DNA of 64,000 nucleotides from Sipunculus nudus (taxonomy: Eukaryota > Annelida > Sipuncula > Golfingiida > Sipunculidae), in assembly GCA_026874595.1 (NCBI GenBank), contig CM049317.1:13322882-13386881 (forward strand), read 5' to 3'. Shown piece after piece: positions 1-11,281 of the stretch; within the stretch, counting starts at the first letter, position 1, and every line of letters begins with the position of its first letter. The position numbers were made by a program, and so were the translations under genes. The notes beneath the pieces were generated by a model, which saw only the letters and a list, made by a program, of their open reading frames with translations, did not search any database and had not been told where the DNA came from.

Positions 1-1625
1 ACGTACTAAGATTAAGAAAAAATGAATGATTAAGCAAACTATGTTGAGTTTTAATTTAGCTTTGATGAGATCAAAATCGTACTCCGGTACACGAAAATCT
101 TCCCCAAGGAAATAAATTGCAATGGAGTTTCATATGGAAAATATCCCAGAAGGGTATACATATTCACAGTGCCTTAAAAGTAAAAATAAATTCAGCATGC
201 TTTTCCCATCGAATCCGTGACACCTATTGGTGATGGATGACACTAAGTGTACGGGTCGATTGACAGTGAACGATCATATGTCTCATATTTCGGACGGTAA
301 AAGTAAACGACTCCTTATCTTTAACTGCTATTTCCGGTGCAAGAGGGCCTCTGTGTTGATTCTTATTTCACCTGCTAACCCCGGGTGCTAGTATGTTCGA
401 CCCAGATACAGCGAGGGTAATCTTAAGACCAAATGTTATGGACGTTGAATTAATAGTTGCCCCGGGTATAGAAATATAAATAAACGAAAGCCTAAATAAT
501 AAATATTTTCTATCAAACCGTTAACAACCTATATTCAATAATAGCAAGTAAGCAGATAATAAATGTTGTTGATATTATGTTCTGGATGATGGTTTTCACA
601 AGATTTCCACATAGCTTTATAGAGTGACGACATCTCAGTTTGCAGAAGGTTAATTGAAAAAAATGTATTTTGTAAGATAGTATTTTTGCTGTTTATTTAA
701 GTTGCTTTGGTGTTAAATACTTATCAAGATAAAACTTGAACTACATAAAAACTTAGGAACTCGGGCAGAAATAATATACGTTTTAATTGCGCTTGACGTC
801 AGTATTCCCGATGGTGGCAGAAATGACCTTTCACATTACAGAGGCGTATTAATGAATCATACGTGAGCCAAAGTTGCTCCCTAAATGTTTTGCGGTCAAC
901 TCAAATTTGTCATTACATTGTGTTAGCCAGGAAAACAAAAGGTGATTGGATTAACAGGTTCAGCGCCCACCTTGAGGGGCAGGCCCGGTTCAAATGAAAA
1001 GCAAGACAGGTAATTGGGAACAATACGATGAGTTGAGTATTTATGAGCTCTCTTGGTTTTTGTCACCGTAGACGTACCCCGAAGGCTAGAGGTAAATATT
1101 TATCTTTCCTGCCTGTGGCACTCAAGCTGCGGAACCGCCGGAATGCCCCTTAGATTTCCTCCAAAATCAATTAAGGGTGATATAGGACATTAACTAGGCG
1201 TATAAACCCTAGTTCCCGGTTTCCTGGCTACTGGCGCACGCGGAGTAATACAATGCGTGACAGTCACCGCGCAGTGGCACACGACAGGAAATGACTGCGT
1301 TCACGGGAAGAATTCCCCATAATTCAACCACTAATCAAATTCCTACTGTGTTCCTCGGGACAACGCGTCGCTGAAATGCACCCTGCCACGAGCTTGGCAA
1401 GTTAATTTGGCCTTTCAGCGTCGGGGCATTAGATTAATTGTGAAATTTGTCGCTATATTTCCGCATGCTAAGACTGTTTCCGTGAATACCCCTAGGAGCC
1501 TCCAGTAACCCGCCCTCTGTCACTCCAGAGCGCTTCGCATTCAACGCTAAAAGTCAGGGATGACACGTTTATCAGTATCATTTGGTCTACCCGTCGCCCG
1601 ACGTCTCCCCTGTTGTAATCACGCT
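1..1625. other. Non-coding flank; CpG-rich part 1180-1620
   Basis: No ORF or exon that I can support. The stretch from about 1180 to 1620 is clearly richer in G+C and in CpG than the surrounding DNA: one 60-base line counted by eye is 31/60 G+C, with several CpG in clusters such as GCGCACGCGG. It is not obviously repetitive. It sits 1.1-1.5 kb upstream of the FFamide-type coding exon and could hold that gene's promoter or first non-coding exon, but no core promoter element was identified. Confidence 0.35.
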
Positions 1626-2349
1626 CTGATATCAGATTTTAATATCTCCCTCAACAGAGGAAAATTTGAAATCATCTGCCCCTGCAAAAATTAATTCAAA
1701 GATTGTATATATTTTAACATTTTCTTTATTTTTTTTTATAATTTTTGCTGAATTGCTGATTTCAATAACCAAATATAAGTTGAAAACAAGGACAATGCCG
1801 CTTTCTTTTTTGCAAAGTAGGGACCAGTACCACAATGAATTTAGGAAATAAGTCAACCTACTTCTGTCGTCTTTTAAATACTATTATTTTGTTAAAAAGT
1901 TTAACAATTTTTTCATACTTTTCAAATACAATTACATTTTTTGTTTACTGATCCACAATTCTACATGCATAACACATACAATTCTACTTAAATTTACTCT
2001 GGGAAGTTTTGTTTTATCGAAGTTTCATTTTCCCCAGTCAGTAGCCAAAAACGAATAAATCTGAAAACCGAGGACCATCGATCATCACTGCCACGGCCTC
2101 CCCTGAGGACTGTTTATAAGCATCACTTCCACTTCAGTATTAGATTTTTTTCATTTCGTTGGCATTAAAATCCAGTGACAGCACTCACGTTAGCATTTTT
2201 TTCTGTATTTCACACAAGGAAATATCAGTGATTACCTCTGGTAATAACTTGCTTGCTGTTGCAGCTTCTGCTTTTTAGATGCCTTGACTGTGCGTCTATA
2301 TGAACTATATATATATATATGTGTGTGTGTGTGAGTGTTTGTATGTGTG

Positions 2350-2398
2350 TACACAGTGAAACCCGGCTTTGCGACCACCCCACAATTACGACCACGTT
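2350..2398 (+). repeat. pogo/Tigger-like terminal repeat, left
   Basis: The block begins TACACAGTGAAACCCGG and continues with GCGACCACC and ACGACCACG. This resembles the ends of pogo/Tigger-type DNA transposons (TACAGTGAAACC, TA target). It precedes the FFamide-type exon, and an inverted counterpart lies at 3105-3161. Confidence 0.45.
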
Positions 2399-2681
2399 TT
2401 CTTCCCAAATATACCATTATAAAATAAAAAATTAAAAAAATAACGACCACTTCGGCACGTCCATCGACATGTTTCCGTTATCATAGAATTGTATGCCTCC
2501 CTGCTATAGAGCGACGGAGTCTGGTAAAAACAGGACTGATTGCGTTCGGTACTATCATCCATGTGTTCCGGATTTTTACACAGTTTTATATGAGCGGAAG
2601 GAAAGAATTAACATGGTTCGGGCAAGAGATGAAAGAGATAAAGTCCTCTTGATTCTTGATTCTATTTTTTCTCTATTTCAG

Positions 2682-2995
2682 ATATTACGACATCAACATG
2701 AAGTACCAAACCATCATCTTCGCTGTCGTCATGACAACCTGCCTGCTCCTGCACTGCGCAGTCGCACTGCCATTGGAAGACCAGATTCCTGAAGATACCG
2801 GTCTATTCTTCGGCAAACGTACCTCTCATAACCCCAACTTCAACAACCTTCTGTTTGGGCGTCGAAGCTACAGAGATTTGGCCGAAAAAAATTTGGGGGC
2901 TGCACAAGATTTCTGCACTGTGGTCGTCCGGACGTGTACTAAGTATGGTCTCCTGGACGGCGGAAAGAATAGAAAGTAAAAATGCACCTGCAAAG
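2682..2995 (+). other. FFamide-type gene exon (spliced 5' end)
   Basis: A strong 3' splice site (T-rich tract at 2661-2679, then CAG ending at 2681) precedes the start codon by 16 bases. The coding exon therefore probably begins at 2682, with the rest of the 5' UTR on an upstream exon I could not find. A good donor context (CAAAG/GTAAAT, GT at 2996) follows the stop codon by 16 bases, so the exon may end at 2995 with an intron in the 3' UTR, or it may read through to the polyadenylation signal at 3086. Confidence 0.55.
2698..2979 (+). CDS. SIFamide/FFamide-type neuropeptide precursor
   Basis: A 93-residue secreted prohormone. Residues 1-23 are a signal peptide (MKYQ, then a hydrophobic core, likely cleaved after AVA). 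Two amidated peptides follow: LPLEDQIPEDTGLFF with Gly39 and Lys-Arg 40-41, and TSHNPNFNNLLF with Gly54 and Arg-Arg 55-56. The remaining 37 residues hold two cysteines (C73 and C80, C-X6-C). The second peptide matches the arthropod SIFamide core PPFNGSIF-GKR in the pattern P-x-F-N-x-x-[IL]-F-G-[KR]-R, and a two-cysteine tail is also typical of SIFamide precursors. I therefore assign it to the SIFamide/FFamide group, which acts through G-protein-coupled receptors. The start was chosen at the ATG after the splice acceptor; an upstream in-frame ATG at 2656 lies in the predicted intron. The coding exon is bracketed by inverted transposon-like ends. A diverged NPFF-type or orphan amidated-peptide family is the main alternative. 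Confidence 0.8.
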   Translation: MKYQTIIFAVVMTTCLLLHCAVALPLEDQIPEDTGLFFGKRTSHNPNFNNLLFGRRSYRDLAEKNLGAAQDFCTVVVRTCTKYGLLDGGKNRK

Positions 2996-3085
2996 GTAAA
3001 TGTAATTGAAAGTACAAAGGTTTCGTGCAATTACTCTTGGGACTATCCAAGAATGGTCTCAATTCTCAGACTGTCAGTTATAACC

Positions 3086-3091
3086 AATAAA
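3086..3091 (+). promoter_or_regulatory. Polyadenylation signal AATAAA
   Basis: A canonical AATAAA lies 107 bases after the FFamide-type stop codon, just before the right-hand pogo-like end. It is the likely 3' end signal of this gene if the possible 3' UTR donor at 2996 is not used. Confidence 0.5.
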
Positions 3092-3104
3092 AATGTTTTC
3101 GGTT

Positions 3105-3161
3105 GTGGTCTTAATAGATAGGTCTTATTGGATATATGGTCTTTAAACAGGTACCACTGTA
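3105..3161 (-). repeat. pogo/Tigger-like terminal repeat, right
   Basis: Read on the minus strand from 3161 the block starts TACAGTGGTACCTG, then AAGACCA, and later AAGACCACAAC. It aligns with the left end at 2350 (TAC(AC)AGTG..ACC.....GACCA) in inverted orientation. The two ends enclose 812 bp containing the neuropeptide exon. They could be ends of one element or two independent solo remnants. Confidence 0.4.
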
Positions 3162-3359
3162 ATCATTATAAAATACATTTCGTTTGAACCTTAAAATTAT
3201 GTGTCGGTAGTGAATAGTTTGAAAGTAATGATATATGAAGAAATGGTAACTTTGTCAGGTGAAATGATATACAAACCAGAAACTCTGACATAAACCTCAC
3301 CGTATTATGTAATGTGTAAATGTAAATGTCCGCATACATGTTTGTATGTGCTGGACAGA

Positions 3360-3545
3360 GGTATACTGTGAAATAGCGACTGACGACCACCCGCTATCAC
3401 GACCACCCCGCTATCACGACCACCCCGCTAAGACGACCACTTTTTAGCTTCGGACTAATGCAACTCATCACGAAAACCTACTACTGACACCACCCGCTAA
3501 CCAGACCACTTTGGCTGGTCTCGCAGTTAGTCGTGATAGCGTTAT
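3360..3545. repeat. CGACCACCC(GCTATCA) tandem repeat block
   Basis: The block starts TACTGTGAAATAGCGACTGA, followed by three tandem copies of GACCACCC(C)GCTATCA/AAGAC at about 3382-3440. An inverted remnant (TTAGTCGTGATAGCG) ends near 3540. It looks like the end of another pogo-like non-autonomous element, related to the flanking repeats of the FFamide-type exon. Confidence 0.45.
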
Positions 3546-6500
3546 TTTACTTATTTTTTTATTAAGCTTACGTTTACGGGCGCAATAGATGCGAAAAGTC
3601 TTTGAACCAATAATGTTCCCTTCTCCTTACTTGAACTGATCATTTCGTAGTGATCACTGCCTTAGAATATTTCACGTATACTAACAGATGAACGTTGATT
3701 TGAATAAAAATTACCTAAATTTTATATTCCAACTTCAAAGCTGCTATTTGTAGAATCATTATAAGTTGCCGTCTTTCATATCAGAAGTGACTAAGGTCTC
3801 TTCACCTCACCTACCCAGTAACCAACGTCTCTGAACTGTCCAAGATTTTGTTTATATATTCAGTTTTTCCTTAATCTTATTAACACTCGACATCGACATA
3901 AACACATTTTGAAAGCTGCTATTATTCTCAACAACCTGGCAACAAGACAACTTAGGGATTTTCCAAATCTGGCTGAAATTTTCAAGATTCAAAAACAATC
4001 CTTTAAGTTTTATATATTTAACTTTAGGTTAATATTTCTCAACCATTTATGATCCAAAACATTAAATTTTCTCTGGAGAAAGTTGTAACATATGTTCTGA
4101 AATGCGTATTTTTTAACTATCTTTAATAGGACGATCGTTATAGGTATATGGTCTAGATTCAAAACCTCAAATAAAAAAGAACCTATGTTTTATTATGATG
4201 TTTAAATGTATTCTGCAGGTGTAACAGCCATTTTTCAATCAAATGTCTAAAATTCATTAATTTTTTTTTAATCTTGATAAAGTCAACCAATGTCAGATAA
4301 CTCAAACTTTCTGTGCAACTTAATGTAGAACATATACTAAGCTTTTATAATATGTACATATATAGGAGTTCCATACAATATTAAGGAGAAACTGAAACAA
4401 TGTCTAAACAGTTCACAGACTGAACTCCCCAGAACAGGTCGCGTTATCGTTATTAAGACGTCTTGTTATCTTCTCTAATTAACTCGGTACTTCTGTCATT
4501 GCTAATCGTAGAGCAACTTGTGGAATTCATGTTTTAGAGCCCAGGCAAGGAAAACCCGAATGCTTTTAATCTTTTAAGTCAACAGACTCCAAAATAAACA
4601 AACATTTAGGACACGAAGACATAATAGACCCAAGTACAGACTGTAATTAGCAAAAGAAGAAACTGGAGGACGATCCCAATAATGACGCTCATTAACAAGG
4701 AATCAATGACCTAGGATTTGATCCGACAGTGAAACGCCCTGGGAAATGACAGAGTATGAAGGTGATCGATGTTGCAAGCATTATTATGTGAGCTAGTGTA
4801 TTAATAATTCATCACTAGACAACGACACATGAGTGGTCTCTTCTAAGGAATCCAATGATAAAAGCCGGAAGTAGGCGCCTGGGTCACACCATAACGTTAG
4901 CACTACCTGGCCTTAGTGCAGCTTATAAAGCTACGTTAAAGTTGTCATCGTCCCTTAAATTCCTCTTTGTTTGTTCCCCGAATTTTGGATTTCCCTGGGA
5001 ACTACGGCTTAAGTAGGTTTGTTGCAGCGTTTCCCTTGCTCTCTGGATTTCAAGAATTTCCGCTCAAATACTTTTTATATCTTAACTTGTTATCGTTTCA
5101 AACCCCGAAACAGTTACGTTGATGTTGTATTGGGAACTCTATTGGAGTCACTGCTTGAAAATTCTTATTGATCTGAAATTAAACGCATTTTCAGCATCAT
5201 TTTGGTGAGTTATGTACCTCAGGTAATCTCATCTTCTTTTTATATATGTTATTTAAGTGAAGACAAAGGTACACAGGTTATATAACCCTGATATAACCTT
5301 AAACCTCCGTCAATATAATAAACGGAACTCCCTTTTTTCTACAGATAAGGGATCTGCTTATTCAAAGTTTAATGTTATGTGTTTCTAAATTACTTATGTG
5401 GTTTTCCACTTAAGGGTTATTTAAAAAGACGTTTTATTAAAGCAAACACATACGTAATTGCTATTTCTAAAAATTTTTATCCAAGAACCACTGAGGCATT
5501 CCACTTTAAGAATGCGACACTTGGACTCCCAAAATTTAATATTGATAAGAGATGAGGTAGGGGCATCTTACAGCTTGGATTCTAAGAAAAATAAATTGAC
5601 AAGTTAAGGGATAACAGGATTAAGAACCTTAGAATAATTAGCATATACTTATAAGGTAAGAGATTAGAGTATTTAAAACTCTGAACCCCTCAAACATAAA
5701 CTTAGCGCCAGATCGGCCCTCTGACATTAGTGCCAGATCACTGCCTTGCCAGAGTGCCTGGACAACAAGGCCCCATGAAGATGCAAATATTTTCGTCATT
5801 TTTGACAACGCCTCATTGCTTACAAGTATCGTGTCACTTTAAATAAACCCACTAGACCTTTTGATAAGTTTCTTATCTCTCCAACGATACCTACCATGTG
5901 TGTGAAATATTCCGTTATAACCCAATATATTCGTATATTGTTCTGCATGTATGGGAGATTTCTGCCTGCGGTCTGCCTGCCGACTGTATGCGGAGATACG
6001 GTTATTAAGCGTGGCGCGGACTTGTAGGGCGGTTCTAAATTTGGCTTGTGTCACGACTCTGTAGGGGGTCCTAACTGAGTCGTGTTTGTCACGGCTAACA
6101 TAAACTGATTAAGAAAGGTTGTTAGAGGTTAAAACTTGAACTCTCAAATGCAATCATAATAACTGATAAAGTAAGAGATAAGTAGCTTCTTTATGATAAT
6201 TTCTCATGGAAATAAATCCCTGGGTAGATATCAAATGTTATTCTTTGTACATATATCCCGTATATATCGACTACAAACGGACCTGCAAATTAAGTCACGA
6301 TACCACCGTTATAGATATAATTGTTATATTTAGATGTGTAGATATCTTTAGATTGGCTTTATAGAAATGCTTTCAATTAATAACTTTGGTAGATTCAAAA
6401 CATTACAATCTGATTTAGTTCTTTTCTATGTAAATATCGATTTTAAAGTGACCCCCAAGTCTGGTCACAAAGTCATCGAGGGGAAAATCGTTAAATATGC

Positions 6501-7070
6501 ATCGCTCGATGTTTGGATATCTCAAATGGCGTCTAACTCAGCCTGAAGTGTGCTTTATAAGGAACATCATTAATCGTACACTAACTTATAACTATTTGGA
6601 TATATCAAGTTGCGTCTAAGAAGGATATTACATCTGGTTTATCCCATTTAGATTCGGGATATGCCACATCAAGTTCGCCAATAATCAAGTTGTTTAATTT
6701 GCTAATTGATCTAGAATACACGCCGGAGGTGTTGAATTCCTTTATTTGGCACGTCATGTACTCTCACATAATCCCTCCCTGAAAAGCAACCAACGCAACA
6801 GGTCATTGACTGGCATATCAAATGTTCTGTAAATCTGTTGACGCTTAGTAATATCTGCTAAGGAACGATTAAATGTCGACAAGCAGGACTTTAGTATTGG
6901 CGTTCATCCTATTTTATTACTTTAATTAGAAGAATATCAGAAGACATGAAAGAATATTTCAACCCTTATTTCTGTTTTATTAAGAAACCAAGCTGCGTGT
7001 TTCCTTGAAAAAAAACCAGAATTCTTGTCAAAACTATTTGTCAGTTATCAAACAGTTTTTTTCCAAGATT
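3546..7070. other. No gene seen
   Basis: AT-rich single-copy-looking DNA. The only ORF above 60 codons (minus strand, 5839-6054) has no recognisable motif or splice context. No repeats or RNA genes were recognised. Confidence 0.5.
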
Positions 7071-7073
7071 TCG

Positions 7074-7436
7074 TGAGAGAGCGAGGGAGAGAGAAGGGAG
7101 GGGGAGGCAAATAAATTAAGAGAGAGATGCAGATAGACTGAGAGACAGATTGAGAGAGGCAGATAGACTGAGAGAGACAGATTGAGAGAGGCAGATAGAC
7201 TGAGAGACCAGAGTATAAGAAAGCCAGATAGACTGAGAGAGACAGAGTATGAGAGATGCATATAGACTGGGAGAGACAGAGTATGAGAGAGGCAGATACA
7301 CTGAGAGAGACAGAGTGAAAGAGGCAAATAGATAGACTGAAAGAAACAGAGTGAGAGAGGCAGATACACTGAGAGAGACAGAGTATGAGAGAGGCAGGCA
7401 AATAGATTGAGAGAGGGAGAAGCAGACAGACAGACT
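7074..7436. repeat. GA-rich minisatellite
   Basis: Imperfect tandem units built from GAGAGGCAGATAGACTGAGA and GACAGAGTATGAGAGA, roughly 30-40 bases each. The minus strand gives long Leu/Ser-rich reading frames that are a by-product of the repeat, not proteins. Confidence 0.85.
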
Positions 7437-7439
7437 TTA

Positions 7440-8900
7440 AGAAAGTTTGTCAAAGCACCACCTTCAAGGTGTTTCCAGGTTAAATATAAGGCCATTATAT
7501 TCATATTATTTTATACGAGCAGCAAAAAGGAAATTGGTAATAAAAAAAAAAAGAAATAAAAATCCCCATTTTCTTATTTTTTTCTCACCTAAAATATACC
7601 CTTGTTGATTGACGTCATGGTATCCGGTAAGCGAATCCGAGTGATGTAATACATATCGAGTGGTCGAGTTCGAAATTTGCAACCCGTTTCAGCCATACTT
7701 TGCATGTGACATGGTTGATTATCTATGCTTTGACATACTTGTGTAATTAAAGAAGCCCGTTAAAGATATTAATCAAAGAAAATGTTTTTAATGTTTCTTC
7801 TTAATTATATGTTTACAGGTTTACAGAAGACGTGAAAGGAGATACTTGGACAATTTTGCGATGTGTTGAAACAGACTGATTATTCAGACACCAATTAACA
7901 CCTTTAGTAGAACACGATACAATTCCTGAACCGAACCAATGGAGGCATCCAGCGATCAATCCAGTACGATCTACACAAATATATATAAATCGTCCTATTT
8001 TTAAGCTTTTCCACTTTGCAAGCGGAGTTAGAATTTATTCCCCATATATGTACTTTATTTTTTAGCTGGGCACAAACTTTTATTTTTAACCTCCACAGCA
8101 TACCAGTTGTATCGGTGTTTCTTTAACGGATAATAAAATAGTGATTTGTGTTTCAAAGGGCTGCCACGTTCAATTAAATTTCCTATATTCTTATGGTTTG
8201 AATATTTCTTTTTGAATATAAATGATCATGTGATCGAATGAATGATAGTATGGGTGTATTGCATTCATATGTGTGTAAATATATATATACACATGTATAT
8301 GTGTGTTTTTCTGTGTGCTCATGGTACATGTAGGTACATAAAGGTACACATTAAGCATACCCTGCATATATATACATACATACATACCTGCATATCTGCA
8401 TGATTCCTTTTCGGTTACAGACGCGGTATCACACGCTTCCTCTCATTTTATATCCTGCTGTAAACCAGGCCCGGTGACTTCTGCACTTGCGGGTCCTGGT
8501 TGTGTAATCGTTCCCGTTAAGCCTTCTGAGGGCCCAACAATGGGTGTAGTCCCGTGCTCTATCTCTCGACCATGAAAACCGGTTTAAAAAATCAAGAACA
8601 TCCTTATAAGGTAAACTAAGATTCTACTAAGGACTTCACCCTATTATTTTCTTATTTCAGAACTTTGCACTGTTGCAGTGCTCCATCCGGTAGATGAATA
8701 AAAATCCCTCCCTAACATAGAACAAAATATAAATGAATCTCTATAACGAAACCTATTCACTCTCGTAATTACTACTCATGCACATCCCCCTATAGTAGAA
8801 ACTCCAACAGCAGAAAACCTAACCCTAAGGTAAAAACTTCATCTGCAGAAAACATCTTCAGTATAAACTGTTTATGGAGACACCCTATTTCCATAATAGA
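7440..8900. other. No gene; small CA/TA repeats
   Basis: No convincing gene. Short (TA)n and (CATA)n tracts lie at about 8278-8392 and produce spurious Tyr/Ile/His frames. From about 8680 a degenerate short-unit repeat begins, with recurrent AGAAAACCT and AGTAGAAACTCC-like words. It resumes after the element at 8967-9119 (about 9322-9400), so that element appears to have inserted into it. Confidence 0.4.
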
Positions 8901-8966
8901 ACCTAATCTCGAAGTGAGAAATCACAACCGCAAAGCACCTAGTGAAAACAACCCTCTCTATTTACA

Positions 8967-9119
8967 AGGCCGGTTTCAGACCAATTTTAGCGTCCTGACC
9001 CCCTCCCCAACCCCCCCCCCCACCCCGTCCGCCCCTTTCCTGATCTTGGACCTTTTTTGTTTTTTTTTATTAGTCCTCCTGGGTTTGAACCCTTCTTTTC
9101 CTGAATCCCGGATCCGCCG
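8967..9119 (+). mobile_element. GGATCC/poly-C element, copy 1 (partial)
   Basis: The sequence runs GGTTTCAGACCAATTTT, a C-rich tract with CCTGATC, then TCCTCCTGGGTTTGAACCC and finally CTGAATCCCGGATCCGCC. The same ordered words occur in the fuller copy at 52598-52817. This copy lacks the left terminus. It is a non-autonomous repeat without coding capacity; the 69-aa frame across it is incidental. Confidence 0.6.
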
Positions 9120-9950
9120 TTGAGATAGATTCTCAACTGGACGCTTTCCCTGTGAATACTTTCGTGGCGCTTCCCGGCGCCATTATATAGAAACCTGACG
9201 GGTTTCTTTCTCCCAGTTTCTGGAGACCGCTCTTACGGCTGCCATTTTGAGTACACACACAATTCGGGTCACGAAAATCAAAATGCAAGAGTAGCATACA
9301 AATCGCAGCAAACCTCATCCTGCAATGGAAAGTACATGTATAGAAAACCTGTCACTACAGGAAAAATAGACCCATAGAGAAAACACCATCTCCACCAATC
9401 CAGAATAATAATTATGTCTATACCCAAAATCAGCACATACTAGTTTGAAGGTTGAAATTACACGATCCTTGATCCTAATAGAAAAATATGTTGTACATTC
9501 AACCAATAAAGGACAATTTGTCCTTTCCCTAAATATTAAATTATTTTAACAGGACTCTTCTCAAAGCTGAAAGTCATAAACTGTAAAAAGGATTCCAAGA
9601 CCGCGTGCATATCTCCGCCATATTAGAACTTGACTGGGAAGCCTGGAGGTTTGTGTGTCATGGTTCTAGAAAAAAGACTTTTGCCCGACACTGAGATAAG
9701 AAATAACCCTCCACATAACTAAACCAGAATCCAATTAAAACTTTTCAGGAAAGTTGTACATTTTGAACAAAGAAGTAAGAAACGATAAAAAATATAATAC
9801 TCGCCGCTTTGAGGAGGTATGTCTTGAATAATTCAATAGAGTAAACACTTATTCGTAAGAAAATCCGTCAACTGTCAAAAGTAAATATGCTTACACTCTG
9901 GTATCTTCATAAAAAATTATGCAAGACAAACTAATCAAAACTAGGAATAT

Positions 9951-10320
9951 GAGTTCTTAGGAATGCATGCCTCCGTCATGTGGGTGGTTCTTAATGTAGG
10001 GTACTCCTCACCCGTGTTTCCATTTACTTACTAACCTAATGTTCACAGGTTCATTGGTGCATAAGTTCCCGCAAAAAATGGTTGCATTAACTTATTTGGC
10101 CCATAATATTCCCATATTCATCCCTTCATATATGTGACTGCACATTTGTGAATATTCCTAGAAGTCCTTCCTGGATCCGGATCATAAGCCGTACTCACAC
10201 AAAAATCTATTCGATTCTTTATTGGTCCATTCCTGAGGTGCCCTGAAAATTTCATGGGCTTCCGTTCATGAGTGCGTGAGATATGTTGTGAACAAACACA
10301 CACACATACACACACATACA
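9951..10320 (+). mobile_element. RTE-like retroposon 3' tail, copy A
   Basis: The copy begins GAATGCATGCCTCCGTCATG and runs through CATAATATTCCCATATT and CCTGAAAATTTCATGGGC to CCGTTCATGAGTGCGTGAG, then ends in an ACAC microsatellite. A related copy lies at 17821-18110. The TTTCATGAAAATCCGTTCATG-like tail followed by ACA repeats is typical of 3' ends of RTE-type LINEs and the SINEs that use them. Confidence 0.5.
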
Positions 10321-10369
10321 ATGGAGGCAAAAAAAAACACTAACACTCACCAGCTTACAAAATACTTCG

Positions 10370-10450
10370 GAAAATGAAGAAATTCTCATGCCAGGATTTG
10401 AACCCAGAAACAACCCAAATAGCTGAAACGACAGTGAGGGGTTGAGAGAG
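10370..10450 (-). mobile_element. tRNA-derived SINE fragment
   Basis: On the minus strand there is a perfect B-box-like GGTTCAAATCC (plus strand 10394-10404) followed by TGGCATGAGAATTTC, with a weak upstream A-box region. It abuts the retroposon tail ending at 10320. No acceptor stem is recognisable, so it is a SINE head or fragment rather than a tRNA gene. Confidence 0.35.
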
Positions 10451-10459
10451 GCCATCAAA

Positions 10460-11210
10460 CTGACAAACTATTCTAGCATATGCACATTCGGGAACATAAT
10501 TGTTTTCTAATTGGAAAGCCTATCCTCCCATTAACAGTTAAAACTATTTCAGTTTACCTTGTTATATTGTTTTATCACGAACTTCTGTTCACAAGTTTTG
10601 GGTATTTTTTTTTAGTTTACTTTTTTTGTATAATTTTGTAGTAAACTTCTCATGGGATTGACAAGCTAATGTCGCATTAAAGAATTGTTAATTGTATTAA
10701 TATTAATTTCTTTCTTAAGTCTTTTCCTGTGATCTGGTAGATCGAATGTTTTCTGAGTAGACATATTTGTTTAGCTGGTTATTTTTTTAACATATGGGTT
10801 TCTTAATCGGTAGCTGTTCAATGTAGCTGTTGTCATGGGACCAATGACATTCACTGCTGTAAGTAGGGATGAAATGTTATACTCTGATTTTGTTAATGAT
10901 GGTGTATAATATGTTACATTATAACGTGTTATAGATTCTTATTCAGGGTTTCCCTCTCAACGATGAATGTTTAAATCTGTTAAATCCTATATTCCCCACT
11001 CGGCCTTAAACAGGTAGTCAGGATTTATTAAAACAGCATTACAGGTACACCGATATCATATACAGGTAACACGTATACAAGGAGAAAAACTACTCTATCT
11101 AGTGTTCCTATCCTCGGTCCCATATCTAAAATTGCTCTGCGGAGTTGAGTATACAACTGTCTGTTTAAATATACATACACACACGTATATATATATATAT
11201 ACACACATGT
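10460..11210. other. No gene seen
   Basis: AT-rich DNA with no supported exon. The minus-strand frame at 11028-11474 owes its length to the AT microsatellite it crosses. Confidence 0.45.
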
Positions 11211-11213
11211 ATT

Positions 11214-11216
<3 letters not shown>

Positions 11217-11279
<63 letters not shown>
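11217..11279. repeat. (AT)n microsatellite
   Basis: An uninterrupted AT dinucleotide run of about 63 bases, preceded by shorter TA and CA tracts from about 11175. Confidence 0.97.

Positions 11280-11281
<2 letters not shown>

Noticed and set aside
2493-2792. 99-aa plus ORF overlapping the FFamide-type exon
   Set aside because: It runs through the predicted intron and reads the exon in another frame, without a signal peptide or motif.
7034-7504. 156-aa minus-strand Leu/Ser-rich ORF and its overlapping frames
   Set aside because: It is the translation of the GA-rich minisatellite at 7074-7436.
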